Below, one piece after another: positions 55,928 to 64,000 of a stretch of 64,000 nt of DNA (positions within the stretch are counted from its first letter, which is position 1; every line of letters begins with the position of its first letter). A program made the position numbers and the translations under genes. The stretch comes from Sphaeramia orbicularis (Eukaryota > Chordata > Actinopteri > Kurtiformes > Apogonidae), in contig NC_043962.1 in the NCBI RefSeq assembly GCF_902148855.1, forward strand, positions 27,527,610 through 27,591,609. Reading direction: 5' to 3'. A model generated the notes under the pieces. It saw only the letters and a program-made list of their open reading frames with translations. It ran no database searches and had not been told where the DNA came from.

Positions 55928-56766
55928 CTCTTCCTCCAGGTGAACACCACTCGTGAAGATGGCTGCAACCTTTACACCTGTGGTGTTAACAGTAAAGGAG
56001 ATCTTGTCCTGCAGACTAGAGTGACCACCTGTCCTCCATTTAACCGGCAAGCGTGTTTGGACCAGGGGGTATGACTCTTAACTCTTAAACTCCATCAGAC
56101 AGTATTCATAGATAACTTTAAATCTGCAGTTTTGATCAAATCCCTGTTTTTTTTTTTTTTTGGTTTTTTTTTGTGGTTTTTTTTGCTTGTTTTTCTTATC
56201 CAGGGGAAGGTCAGCCAGATTGGTACAACCTGCTGTGAAACATGTGAGTAGAATTCAAGTGTGCTTAATGTGTTGCTTGTGAAAATAGGGACTATTTCAT
56301 TTTAATAAGAGAGTTTGCTTGTGGGTGTAAAGGCACGGAACCACAGTGTCGAAGGACGATGGGCATGCTTAACTATGTAAAAGTGGATGATTGCCAATCA
56401 GAGCACCAGGTAGAATTGCACTACTGTGAGGTAAGAGACTACCAGCAAACACACACACATTTAAGGATGATTAATACCCTTTACCCTTAGGATTAGCTTA
56501 CAAAGTTTTCACTGTCCCTCATGATCCCACCCTTTCTGACTCTCCCTGTGGTACTGTCTGTCCATCTGTCTGTCTATTAGGGCAAATGTCGCAGTAAGTC
56601 CATGTACTCCCTGGAGAGGGCTGCTGTGGAACAGGAGTGTGTGTGCTGTGCTGCAGTGGAGACAGAGTCTCTCAGTGTACCCATACTGTGTGCCAATGGC
56701 ACACGAAGCCACCACACTGTCCTGTCAGTCACTGCATGTGATTGTCTGTCTAAACACTGCACCTAA
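34405..56766 (+). CDS. vwf: von Willebrand factor, complete gene (52 coding exons, 2842 residues)
   Basis: Coding exons run from 34405-34438 to 56581-56766; all 52 join with consistent phases and total 8529 bases including stop (human VWF: 2813 residues). The order is signal peptide ([15 protein letters not shown]), D1, D2, furin-type site RERR, D'-D3, A1, A2, A3, D4, C domains with RGD, and C-terminal cystine knot. VWF is made by endothelium and platelets, multimerises through D-domain CXXC chemistry, carries factor VIII and tethers platelets to collagen (family knowledge). The start at 34405 is chosen because ATG-GTA-CAA opens a hydrophobic signal peptide in phase with exon 2; ATG 34401 does not. 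Odd features are an extra intron in A1, two GC-AG introns and an altered A2. ATTAAA near 57078 may be the poly(A) signal. Confidence 0.96.
34568..40472 (+). other. vwf: vwf propeptide: D1 and D2 assemblies
   Basis: Exons 34568-34711, 34973-35075, 35159-35367, 35629-35750, 37423-37642, 37723-37845 and 37949-38060 encode D1 (VWD, C8, TIL). Exons 38489-38535, 38637-38773, 38850-38988, 39090-39190, 39277-39472, 39554-39769, 40042-40288 and 40378-40472 encode D2. Both D1 (TCGLCGNF) and D2 (TCGLCGNYN) keep the CGLC disulphide-exchange motif needed for multimer assembly. The propeptide ends just after LAPSR at the end of 40472; the next exon supplies ERR then SPQC, forming RERR as a furin site in the place of human RSKR-SLSC. 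Confidence 0.92.
38069..38450 (+). mobile_element. tRNA-type SINE flanked by (ATACAT)n repeats in a vwf intron
   Basis: A hexanucleotide ACATAT tract (38069-38126) begins within ten bases of the donor at 38061. It is followed by a SINE-like sequence (about 38128-38420) with a B-box-like GGTTCAATTCC and the fish SINE phrase CCCTTGAGCAAGGCACTTAA. A second ATACAT tract follows at about 38421-38450. The paired tracts suggest insertion into, or expansion beside, a pre-existing repeat. Confidence 0.65.
40556..40685 (+). mobile_element. LINE (L2-like) 3' tail, copy 1
   Basis: GGTGTACCCCGCCTTCACCC, GGGATAGGCTGCAGTGACCC and a (GAAT)n tail match the second copy at 49400. Both have the form of a fish L2-clade 3' end. 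This copy is in the intron after the propeptide exons. Confidence 0.7.
42500..42920 (-). mobile_element. Possible degenerate LINE fragment
   Basis: The stretch starting TTATTTGATAGGGACAGATA and ending with TTTATTTATGTATTTAC resembles reversed 3' ends of fish LINEs. There is no reading frame. It lies in a vwf D3 intron. Weak call. Confidence 0.35.
43155..43366. mobile_element. hAT-like MITE, copy 3
   Basis: AGGGGTGTCCAAATCCAGTC at the left and GACTGGATTTGGACACCCCT at the right form near-perfect inverted ends; the inner arms match copies 1 and 2. It lies in the vwf intron between 42466 and 44035. Confidence 0.85.
43635..43870 (+). mobile_element. LINE 3' end fragment
   Basis: CCAGGTTTCTGCCTGTTAAA, AAGGAAGTTTTTGCTCACCA and GGCGCTATATAAATAAAATT are hallmarks of a very common fish LINE 3' UTR, followed by TGATTGGTGATTGAT tail repeats. 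No coding part remains. The preceding CT-rich tract is at 43540-43625. Confidence 0.7.
46016..49317 (+). other. vwf: vwf A1-A2-A3 domains
   Basis: Exons 46016-46325 and 46546-47704 cover A1 and A2; exons 47788-47892, 48691-48834, 48924-49067 and 49153-49317 cover A3. A1 runs from [15 protein letters not shown] (about 46143) to DYLC (about 46905), keeping the terminal cysteine pair. A proline/threonine-rich linker follows. A2 starts at [16 protein letters not shown]. At the place of the human Y-M ADAMTS13 bond it has F-L (47431-47436), and the vicinal cysteines are replaced by RVV (47611-47619). A3 starts [11 protein letters not shown] and ends at ERIC. Confidence 0.9.
49400..49522 (+). mobile_element. 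LINE (L2-like) 3' tail, copy 2
   Basis: GGTGTACCCCGCCTTCACCC and GGGATAGGCTCCAGCGACCC precede a (GAAT)n run of about 10 units. It is closely related to 40556-40685 and lies in the intron between A3 and D4. Confidence 0.75.
49580..51430 (+). other. vwf: vwf D4 assembly
   Basis: Exons 49580-49626, 49718-49895, 50093-50334, 50457-50643, 50769-51110 and 51192-51430. They encode the D4N segment ([14 protein letters not shown]), VWD4 with [12 protein letters not shown] and TFTPQSNEF (human TFTPQNNEF), C8-4 ([20 protein letters not shown]; human CEVIASYAHLC) and TIL4 ending NQCVDNHGH. In place of the CGLCGN motif of D1-D3 it has GLCGGCGEE, in keeping with human D4 (GLCGICDEN). Confidence 0.9.
51648..51682. 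repeat. Poly-C/poly-A low-complexity tract
   Basis: A run of about ten C is followed directly by about twenty A, in a vwf intron. Such a junction is prone to assembly error. Confidence 0.8.
52084..52097 (-). promoter_or_regulatory. CTCF-like motif in vwf intron (minus orientation)
   Basis: On the minus strand ACACTAGAGGGTAG matches the CTCF core at 12 of 14 positions. It is about 1.9 kb from an oppositely oriented match at 53948. Motif only. Confidence 0.25.
53948..53961 (+). promoter_or_regulatory. CTCF-like motif in vwf intron (plus orientation)
   Basis: CCAGTAGAGGGTGC matches the CTCF core CCASYAGRKGGCRS at 13 of 14 positions. It lies in the intron before exon 54063. Binding is not shown. 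Confidence 0.4.
55861..55924 (+). repeat. (TG)32 microsatellite abutting a vwf 3' splice site
   Basis: Thirty-two uninterrupted TG units end 15 bases before vwf exon 55940-56068. Only CGTCTCTTCCTCCAG separates the repeat from the exon, so the tract occupies the branch-point and upstream polypyrimidine zone. Confidence 0.97.
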
Positions 56767-57640
56767 AACCAGAGGATGACAGAGATAGGGGGGAAGTTTG
56801 ACATTGCACATGGTTTCTGTCATCCAAGTAAAATGTACGCATTTACAAATATACAAACTACAAGAAGATAAACCTGACTTTTCTGTAAGCACTATTTTGT
56901 GTCTGTTATGTTATTTTTATGTTTCTATATATTTTAATTCTTTGGTTTTTAGAGTTGAGATATTTTTTCCTTCATTTTTCCCAAACAGGTTGTAACCATT
57001 ATCCATGAAACTATAAAAACTTTGCAACAACACAAACAGCCATTGTTATAACTTGTCTTTGTCTCAAAATATGTCTGATTAAAAAATGACATTGTGAGCC
57101 ATTCTGTTTGTGCACTGATCTATTTTTGCATCATCTGAGGGACAGGCCTGCAGATGGTAGACAAGGCTCAGTTTCAAGCCTCGTCACTTGTGTAAGCCCT
57201 TTCCTTCTTCCTCTTCCTCGCACACGCGCACGCACGCACTGATCTGCCCACAGCTTCTCTGTCTTCTTGCGGACATCCTGGTGGCATCATGCCCGATGCC
57301 CCTAGGCTTAAACCCTTAAACCTACCCTGAAAAAGCCAATTAAACTTTGAACACATGGACTCACAACACACGCACATAAGTTCCAAATGTTTATTGTCGT
57401 TTATCCTATGGGGTATTTCAGTCCATTAGACCAACAGTTTCCTCTGAACAGTTGGCAGTATCACAACATAGGCTTCATGAAGATAACCTTCTAAATAAAT
57501 GCAACCCAACACTAATTAAAGCATAACTTGAACTCCATTTGTAATTATTTGCGTTATGCTTGCGTTATGTGCCATTTTGGCGTCCCTGTAACAGTACTAG
57601 CTGCTGGCACGCACAGTGTCATGTTGCAGCGGTAACATGC
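56767..57640. other. vwf 3' UTR and vwf-ano2 intergenic region
   Basis: A possible poly(A) signal ATTAAA occurs near 57078. No further gene was recognised before the GC-rich region at 57640. Confidence 0.45.
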
Positions 57641-57826
57641 CTCGCACCTTCCGTCCCTCTCCAATGGAAGGGTCAGGGAATTAGCCGCTCTGTCCGCGCG
57701 CGTTAATCCAGGGGTTCCGGGAGCGCGCGCGGATTGTCCACCATCTCAGCCTCTCGCACTGTGCACCTCGCGCGTCTTATCGTCCATCTCCATAGAGAAT
57801 ACCCGGCGATCCTCCACGAGCACTGG
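57640..57826 (+). promoter_or_regulatory. CpG-rich promoter and probable noncoding first exon of the anoctamin gene
   Basis: CpG-dense sequence (CCGCTCTGTCCGCGCGCG, GGGAGCGCGCGCGGATTG) rises out of an AT-rich background and ends at CGAGCACTG followed by the consensus donor GTAAGT (57827). No ATG opens a long frame, so a 5' UTR exon splicing to 61162 is inferred. Confidence 0.5.
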
Positions 57827-60800
57827 TAAGTCTATGTTTTAACTTTTATTTCAGTAACGAAAAACTGTCACTTTTCACCGTTATCCTAGTATTAAAATGA
57901 CTCGAGCATTTATTTCAGTTTTGCACTTTTCTGTTTTTTATATGTTGGTGTGTTTGTTTTTATATGCTGTTTGTGAAGTAAAGCCGGTAAACATAACTTT
58001 TTCTTCTTTAATGACACCTCTGCTAGCTACAGTGGCTGCTCATACACTTTATTTCCATCCGACCGTCTGCGCATACGCACAACTGTTGCGCCCACAAGTG
58101 TTTAATTAAACTCATATAGCATTGGATGAATAAGCAGCTCTTGACAACTGCCGAGGGATTAATTAGTTAAAATGGAAATGAATTATCTTGCTGTAGGCTA
58201 ATCAGTGCAGTTGATGTTTACGTCAGGCTTTATTTTACAGTGATAACGTGCACAGACAGGTAAAAAAAAAAAAAGAGTTTGCAAATGTAAACCAGTGTGT
58301 GCATTTAGAGGCTATGCATGTTTTTTCGAGTATCAGACAGAAGCAGGCATCAGTTAAAGTAGGCTGTGTTAAGGCTAATCTATGTGGGCTATTCTAGGGG
58401 GTCTTTTGACGAATGTAAACTAGTATTTGTTTTCCTCCCAGAGTATTAAAGAGAAGTATTTGCATCTGTTACAACTAGAAATGTGTAATCTGCTGTCTTC
58501 TAGGAGTGCTTGTATTATTAGATGCCCCCTGACACACACCGTCCTAATAATGTAAATAAGGGGAAGGGGGCAGTTCACCCTTCTGCTTATGCGGTTGAGC
58601 TGTCACAGGGCTTACCACCCTTAAGCCCCACGCGGAGACGCACTCTTAGACGCACTTACGCACCTCACATGAACAGGCATGTAAAGATATATGCACCCAA
58701 ATATATCTGATATCAACATAACTGAACTAATGTGGTCAAGGTTGGTAATCAGTACTAAGATCTAGTAAAAAAAAAAAAAAAAAAAGTGATAATATTGGCA
58801 GTAGAAAATGAAAAGGTCAGAGTTAGCTGAAATATTCTGTCTTTATTGACTGTCCTACTGAGAACATGCTTTGTGCAAGGAAGCATTTTAGAGAACTGGC
58901 ATGCTAAATCCATCCTCTTAACTTCATAAAATGCAAATAATTTCATGCTAAATTGGTTAAATCCTTTCAAATCTATTTATTTATTTTTTCTAACAAAGAA
59001 CTATTAAAAGCAATCAGTAACATTGTATCCCTTGTTTGTTTTTTGAGATTTAAAGAAGTGAAGTTGTTTAGAATATTGGATCATGTTTTTGTGAGGTTCT
59101 CTTTGGATGGAATACATATAGACAGAAGAAAGAAAACTCCACAGCACTCTTTTTTTAATGATAAACAAATGATCTCTCTTGTGAGTTTCTGTCACACGTT
59201 TCATTGTGTTTGATTGCACTAGTCATAAGGATTATGAGTTAAGGATAAGAGAAAATTCTGTATTCATGGAAAGACTAATCTACCAATGATTTTTGTTAAC
59301 TTGTGCCTGTGTATGATACCTGGAAAATGCATATGGATATTAATAACTAAGTGACTCCACACAGCACCACACAGGTTGCTAGCAACATTTAAATTAAATG
59401 AATTTTTTTATCAGTTCTTTAATGTTGGTGATAAATTCACAATTGAACATCATGTTGATGTTATGTCAAGCTGGCTATCAAATCAAACTAATGAAGCGGA
59501 TTTCTGTAATATTTCAGGACTGTTCACTTACAGTTGTCACAATGAACTGTAAGGATTATGAAAAGTTAGTATATAAATGTTATTTTATCATTCAGGTGTA
59601 ACCAATCAAATAGTTCTGTGTTTTTGACATTGTTCAAATCCACTGACTGGTGACTATAGACAGAGAAACACCAATGTCAGAACCAAAGCAGCTCATTTTA
59701 AAGTTTATTTTAATGAATAAGAGAAAATAATGATACCAACAACTGTAAAATATTGAATCGAGTAATCAACCAGGTTAACACTATCTTGTATCTACTGTAC
59801 TTGTATAACTTGATGCCTTGACATCCGTTTCTCAGGGACACACTTAACCATTCCTCTGAATGTCTTTGTGACCTTATGAGCTCAACAACAAGTCTGCTTG
59901 ACCTCTTGAACTCTACACAACATTCTAAGTTTCCATTTTAGTCTTGGTGTTGTTAAAATAGGATTAAAAGGGGCTGTTTGACATATGTGTAAACTGGATT
60001 GACTGTTCAAGTCTTCTGTGTGTGTTTGTACTGTAGATCTAACTAATAGGGATGGGAAATACAGCTAACATCTTCTATATCCCAGTAACAGTTTATATAG
60101 ATAGGTAGATACTTTATTTATCCTTTGCAGGAAATTGTTTATATCCCAATGTAGTTATTGTTCTGTAAACATATTGACAAAATGATGATAATTAGCATAG
60201 CATAATGGATTAGATATTACTATTTTCTCATTTTATGTGGAACAGCATGCAATTCCTGTTTGCAGTTTCCCTGTTTTGTGTCATGTTCATTCTCCTCCAT
60301 TTTAGTTTGTGTTGCCTTCATGTAAACCTACTCTCTGTAGGAGAGATGTATGGAGGAAGGAAGGCACCAAAATGCCATAAAAATATGATTTGCAACACAA
60401 ATATATAAACAATATATGTTTTTCACATGATATATTTTGTCTTACTGCATTATGCTGGTGTATTCTTATGTCTCCAGGTGTCCCCTGCTCTCTTATGCAG
60501 CTGAAACACAGTACGAGCACAAAATGATGCAGAAATCTCGATAGCACTCACTACAACTTAATTATTGTATATCTGTAAATTAGTTTGGAATAACACATAA
60601 GTCCAGTAACACATAAGTCCAGTTAGTCAACACAGACCTATCAGGGCTGCTGTATTTAACGTCTTCTATAATCTGTCCATACTTGAACCAGTATTGTGAT
60701 ATTTATGAATAACTGAGTAACAGAAATACAAACATTAAAGTCTATCTGTGTCATTTAGTGCACTTTTAAAGTGTTGCACATTGTAAATCTGTGACAATAC

Positions 60801-61161
60801 ACTTTGTATGCTTCTCGTTGTGTGAGACCTTCATGCAGTGGTCTCTTACAGCATCATGCTGTAAGAGACCAGAGACCAAATTACCCCAACAGATTGTAAG
60901 CGCTGTCGCTTGGATTGCAGTGAAAGCTTAATCTGAGCCTACAGCTTCAATTGGGTAGAAAAACAGACAAGACAGCTTAACTTTGCCTCAGACTTGATAT
61001 TGTACAATCTAAATAAATACTCGCTCGCTGTCATTGGAATACATCATCTCAAGCTTCCTTTGAATGAATTGTATTTGTACTGTGACATCCACAGCTGGTC
61101 GGTTGGTAATCCTCAAATTTTTTGGCTACAGAATGATTGTTTCCTTTTTTGCATGTATAGA
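57827..61161 (+). other. Probable first intron of the anoctamin gene
   Basis: About 3.3 kb without recognisable exons. It contains an A run at 58769-58785, a short reversed LINE-tail-like segment near 60100-60130 (TAGATACTTTATTTATCC) and a 31-bp near-perfect palindrome at 60840-60870. The hydrophobic open frame at 57897 lacks homology and a splice context. Confidence 0.4.
60840..60870. repeat. 31-bp near-perfect palindrome
   Basis: GGTCTCTTACAGCAT, a single central C and then ATGCTGTAAGAGACC form a 15-bp perfect inverted repeat. It could extrude as a hairpin or be a remnant of a foldback element. Confidence 0.9.
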
Positions 61162-61165
61162 GGGA

Positions 61166-61209
61166 TGAAACGGAAAAGAACGTATGCCTGTCACCACAGC
61201 AATGAGTGA
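61166..61209 (+). promoter_or_regulatory. Overlapping upstream ORF at the anoctamin start
   Basis: Just after the acceptor at 61161 an ATG opens MKRKRTYACHHSNE and stops at TGA 61207-61209, in another frame. It overlaps the main ATG (61202) by a few bases. If the leader joins at 61162 this uORF would be the first AUG met by scanning ribosomes, so it could limit translation or force reinitiation. Confidence 0.45.
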
Positions 61210-63931
61210 GTCGACGTCCATTCACTCTGCAACACTTGTTTCACTGGCCCGATCCCTGTCTGGGATTGGGCTTGATGCTGCCAACGGAGGTCTCGTCAAC
61301 CCCCTGGAGAATGACGAGCCTCCTCCACCGGTACGACCTCCTCATTCTGACCTGATAAACTGAACTTTACCAATAGTCATGATCCAGCTGTTTTTCACCC
61401 CACATCTTCACTTCGTATGTTAATTATTTGTGTGCTTTTCTGTTTTTCTGCAGGAGTCTGGCATAGATCTCGGCCCTGGGCTTTATTTCTCTGATGGCAA
61501 GAGAAAGGTGGACTACATCCTTTGCTACAAATACAAGAAAAGACGAGCATCCAAGTCCCGTCTGTCCATTGCATCCAACGGGAGTATACCAGCACCGTTA
61601 CCAGGCAGATGGGACAATGACCCAGATGCTGGGGCAGGAGAACCAGAGGAGTCGAAGCTGACTGAGGAGGAAAAGGCGTTAATGAGAGATGAGTTTGAAG
61701 CTGGACTGGTGGAAGCTGGACTGCAATTGGAGCGAGAAAAGGAGGTGTGTTCCTGCTTTTACAGTGCTTTATTTGATTGAGATATATTTATAGGTCAGTC
61801 ACATCCTTAAGTGATGTAGCAAATAATCCTGTGATTGGAGAGCTGCCACATAGGTGAGGATAAGAGTTAACCTGTTCCTGAAAGCTGAAGGACATGACCT
61901 ACATGTAATCAAAGAGAAAACTTGTTAAGTATTATCAGTAAATCAGTAGCTTGGAGCCATAACAATGACAGTAATAATAAATGTGATTCATATGTTGCAT
62001 ACAAGTCCTCTTTTTTGTCTCTATTAATATTTCATATGAAGGCTTTGTAGGGCAAATGCACATTTTGGTATGCAGGCCTGTGTGTATTTTGGTGTGAGAC
62101 GCTTGCATGCTTGTATGTTATCAGCTGCTGTTTTGGCTGAGGATTAAGACCGCTGAGCGTAAGTGTGAAGCTAAAGGCCAGATTATAGGGCCTTATTAGA
62201 GCGCAATCCACTATTCAGAAGTGTGTGTGATAGCACACGAATGTGTGTAAAGTATGACAAATGCATATCTTTTTATTACATAGGTCAAGGACATTATTGT
62301 GGCTGTATTTTATCAGTTTATGCATCCACTTTTATCTAACAAATAGTCTTTCATAAAGGCACATGGACCTCAAATCATCTTCATTCTGTCATGTTTTTCA
62401 GTAAACTAATTGTAATTTGTTGCAGCCATAGAGCACTGCTCACTAACAATTCTTCTTGTACCTTGGTTCCTACAATCATCATTTTAATTAAATGTTCTTA
62501 TAACTTAATTTTCATGGGTACAGAAGCTTCAAGGCAGAGGAGAGTCATGCACATCTAACGTCACCTCTAAGTAACTGCAGTTAAATCATAATATTAGGAG
62601 TGGAGCATGGGGTGTTCAAGTTTGTGTATTTGCATCTACCAAGCACAAAAGCTATTTAAATAATTGCAAAATCCAGGTTGCAGTCCAGTGGTCCAGACAC
62701 TCAATAGTAGCTTGTCATTCTTCACATTAACAAAAGAGATAAGTGGCTGCATTGTGACAGCTTTTTGGTAGCCACACTGACTAACCACACTAACTTATCT
62801 GCACTGTCCAGTGATGGTCAGTTCTGTGCTTGAAATAATAGGATTTCCTTCATGCTACCTTGTGGACCCAAATAGCCTCTAATAACACGAAGCAACATAC
62901 TTAGGTTTAGGTAAGGTTGATCTGACTGCCTCAGGACAAACAGCAGAAACAATTAAATGTAACTGCAAAGCAAGTAAAGAAGAAACACATACAGCTGATC
63001 CATATGGAAGCTGAAAACGGCTGTGGATTTACATATTATTTTCATATTTCAATTATATAATTTGTTATCTTGAGACAGCAAAGTCCATTTTCTTGAGATA
63101 ATGAATTAATTCATTTGTTTTCTCGAGATAACAAATAAATTAATTTGTTATCTCGAGACAATAAATATCGTTTTCTCGTAGTTACTGTAACTTTCCGGTA
63201 AGCTGTTGTTGAATGTCTGTTCTGCTCTGTACAGCACATGTCAGCAGCAGCTCTTGAAGGCTGCGATGTAGAGGATGTGGTACCTGCTCGCATCTGAGTT
63301 CTGTATATGGTTGTCTATTACAAGATAACAAAATCAATAAATTCATTATCAAGAGATAACAATCATAAAATTATATGTAAATCAATGGCCATTCTCGGCT
63401 TCCGTAGATCTATACATGTAGGTTTAAAATGATACAGTTGTTATCTAAATGTCATTTAACTGTGAGAAAGTTTGCTTTTGTGTTCACATTTGATCATCAT
63501 CAGCTTATATGTTTCTGCGCAGAGATCAAATGGATTGGGCTTTATTCGGCTGCACATCCCATGGTCGATACTCAGTCGAGAAGCAGAGCTGCAGAAGATC
63601 AAGGTCCCTGTAAAAAAGGTCAGTGTGTAACTGCTTTACAACCTGGTAACACTTATACTGTAGTTACACACAATATGGATGATCTTATTATATCTGTGTG
63701 ATGTGATACATTTAAAGAGTTGATGAAAAGGTGTATCTTATGTGTTTTCATTGAGCAGAAGTGTGACTTGCGAAAGCGGACTGGCATTGCTGGAATATGG
63801 GACTCCATTGTTACCAAAGTCAACACACCGTTTCAGCCAGATGTTCCTGATTTGGATGTTCACAAAGACTCACAGACACATGTCCATTTCAAAACCCTCA
63901 AACACGCTTTTATCAGAGACAAACTCCATAT
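61202..63931 (+). CDS. ano2: Anoctamin (TMEM16) family protein, N-terminal part, truncated by window edge
   Basis: Coding exons 61202-61330, 61454-61744, 63523-63618 and 63759-63931 join in phase; the last ends in phase 2 and the gene continues past 64000. The start MSESTSIHSATLVSLARSLS opens a non-membrane N-terminus. GLYFSDGKRKVDYILCYKYK is the anoctamin dimerisation-domain signature, followed by an acidic segment, FEAGLVEAGLQLE and FIRLHIPWSILSREAELQKI (human ANO1/2 HAPWEVL-REAEF). The transmembrane channel part is outside the window. ANO2 is a calcium-activated chloride channel of photoreceptors and olfactory neurons (family knowledge). Assignment to ano2 rests mainly on its position next to vwf, as in human; this N-terminus is fairly diverged. 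Confidence 0.8.
63005..63406. mobile_element. MITE with repeated TTATCTCGAGATAA-type palindromes
   Basis: Imperfect inverted ends pair GGAAGCTGAAAACGGCTGTG, then GATTTACATA (left) with the reverse complement of TATGTAAATCAATGGCCATT and CTCGGCTTCC (right). Inside, variants of TTATCTCGAGATAAC recur on both sides (about 63065-63175 and 63320-63362). It has no coding capacity and lies in an anoctamin intron. The superfamily is not identified. Confidence 0.65.
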
Positions 63932-64000
63932 GTGAGTATTTGTGCTGTCACTCACATATAAAACATACACAGTGGAATGATATTAACACACATGGAGAAT

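Larger units (their letters stand above)
52139..56766 (+). other. vwf: vwf C domains and C-terminal cystine knot
   Basis: Exons: 52139-52241, 52348-52419, 52562-52666, 52796-53001, 53092-53241, 53338-53454, 53590-53770, 54063-54103, 54187-54303, 54572-54670, 55940-56068, 56204-56243, 56333-56430, 56581-56766. Cysteine-rich VWC modules read [29 protein letters not shown] and DACCGRC. An integrin-type RGD (EMRGDTL, exon 53338-53454) lies where human VWF has SPRGDSQ. The cystine knot starts near EPQCRRT and ends [10 protein letters not shown] before TAA at 56764. The knot forms tail-to-tail dimers in the endoplasmic reticulum (family knowledge). Confidence 0.92.

Noticed and set aside
57897-58109. 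A small hydrophobic open frame suggesting a secreted peptide
   Set aside because: It lies in an intron just after a donor site, has no acceptor, promoter or homology, and is within the length expected by chance.

Overview
This window looks like teleost fish genomic DNA, probably a percomorph. It has compact introns, many internally deleted Tc1/mariner elements and small inverted-repeat transposons, tRNA-type SINEs, LINE tails and microsatellites. The exon/intron genes are recognisable vertebrate orthologues. No prokaryotic, viral or organellar sequence was seen.

Left block (1-20.6 kb). The 5' end of an otogelin-family gene (otogl by synteny; minus strand, 3928 down to the left edge) encodes a signal peptide, an EGF-like module and the first VWD domain. 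Next comes a neuronal synaptotagmin of the syt1/2/5 class (minus, 12959-8252). It lies head-to-head with bbs10 (plus, 16725-20561), the chaperonin-like Bardet-Biedl protein. In human, OTOGL, SYT1 and BBS10 all lie on 12q21. Between otogl and syt is an AT-rich array of about three 500-bp repeats, with a foldback arm and a deleted Tc1 copy inside it.

Middle (20.6-31.4 kb). A decayed L1-type LINE on the minus strand is followed by the tetraspanin cd9 (minus), which has two alternative first coding exons.

Right block (31.4-64 kb). A complete von Willebrand factor gene, vwf (plus, 34405-56766), was read here as 52 coding exons with every splice phase consistent, giving 2842 residues. It is followed by the 5' part of an anoctamin (ano2 by synteny; plus, 61202 to the right edge). 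CD9, VWF and ANO2 are neighbours on human 12p13, so the window joins two blocks now on opposite arms of human chromosome 12. It also places two VWD-domain secreted proteins about 30 kb apart.

The main points for a second look are within vwf: an A2 domain lacking the usual ADAMTS13 scissile residues, calcium ligands and vicinal cysteines; a shortened A3 metal-site loop; an extra intron inside A1; two apparent GC-AG introns; and a (TG)32 tract against a 3' splice site. Others are the alternative cd9 first exons, a possible C2B-only synaptotagmin start, an extra bbs10 intron and the foldback/tandem repeat array. I did not find a convincing wholly new system. Gene models come from manual reading of splice signals and frames; no search was run.
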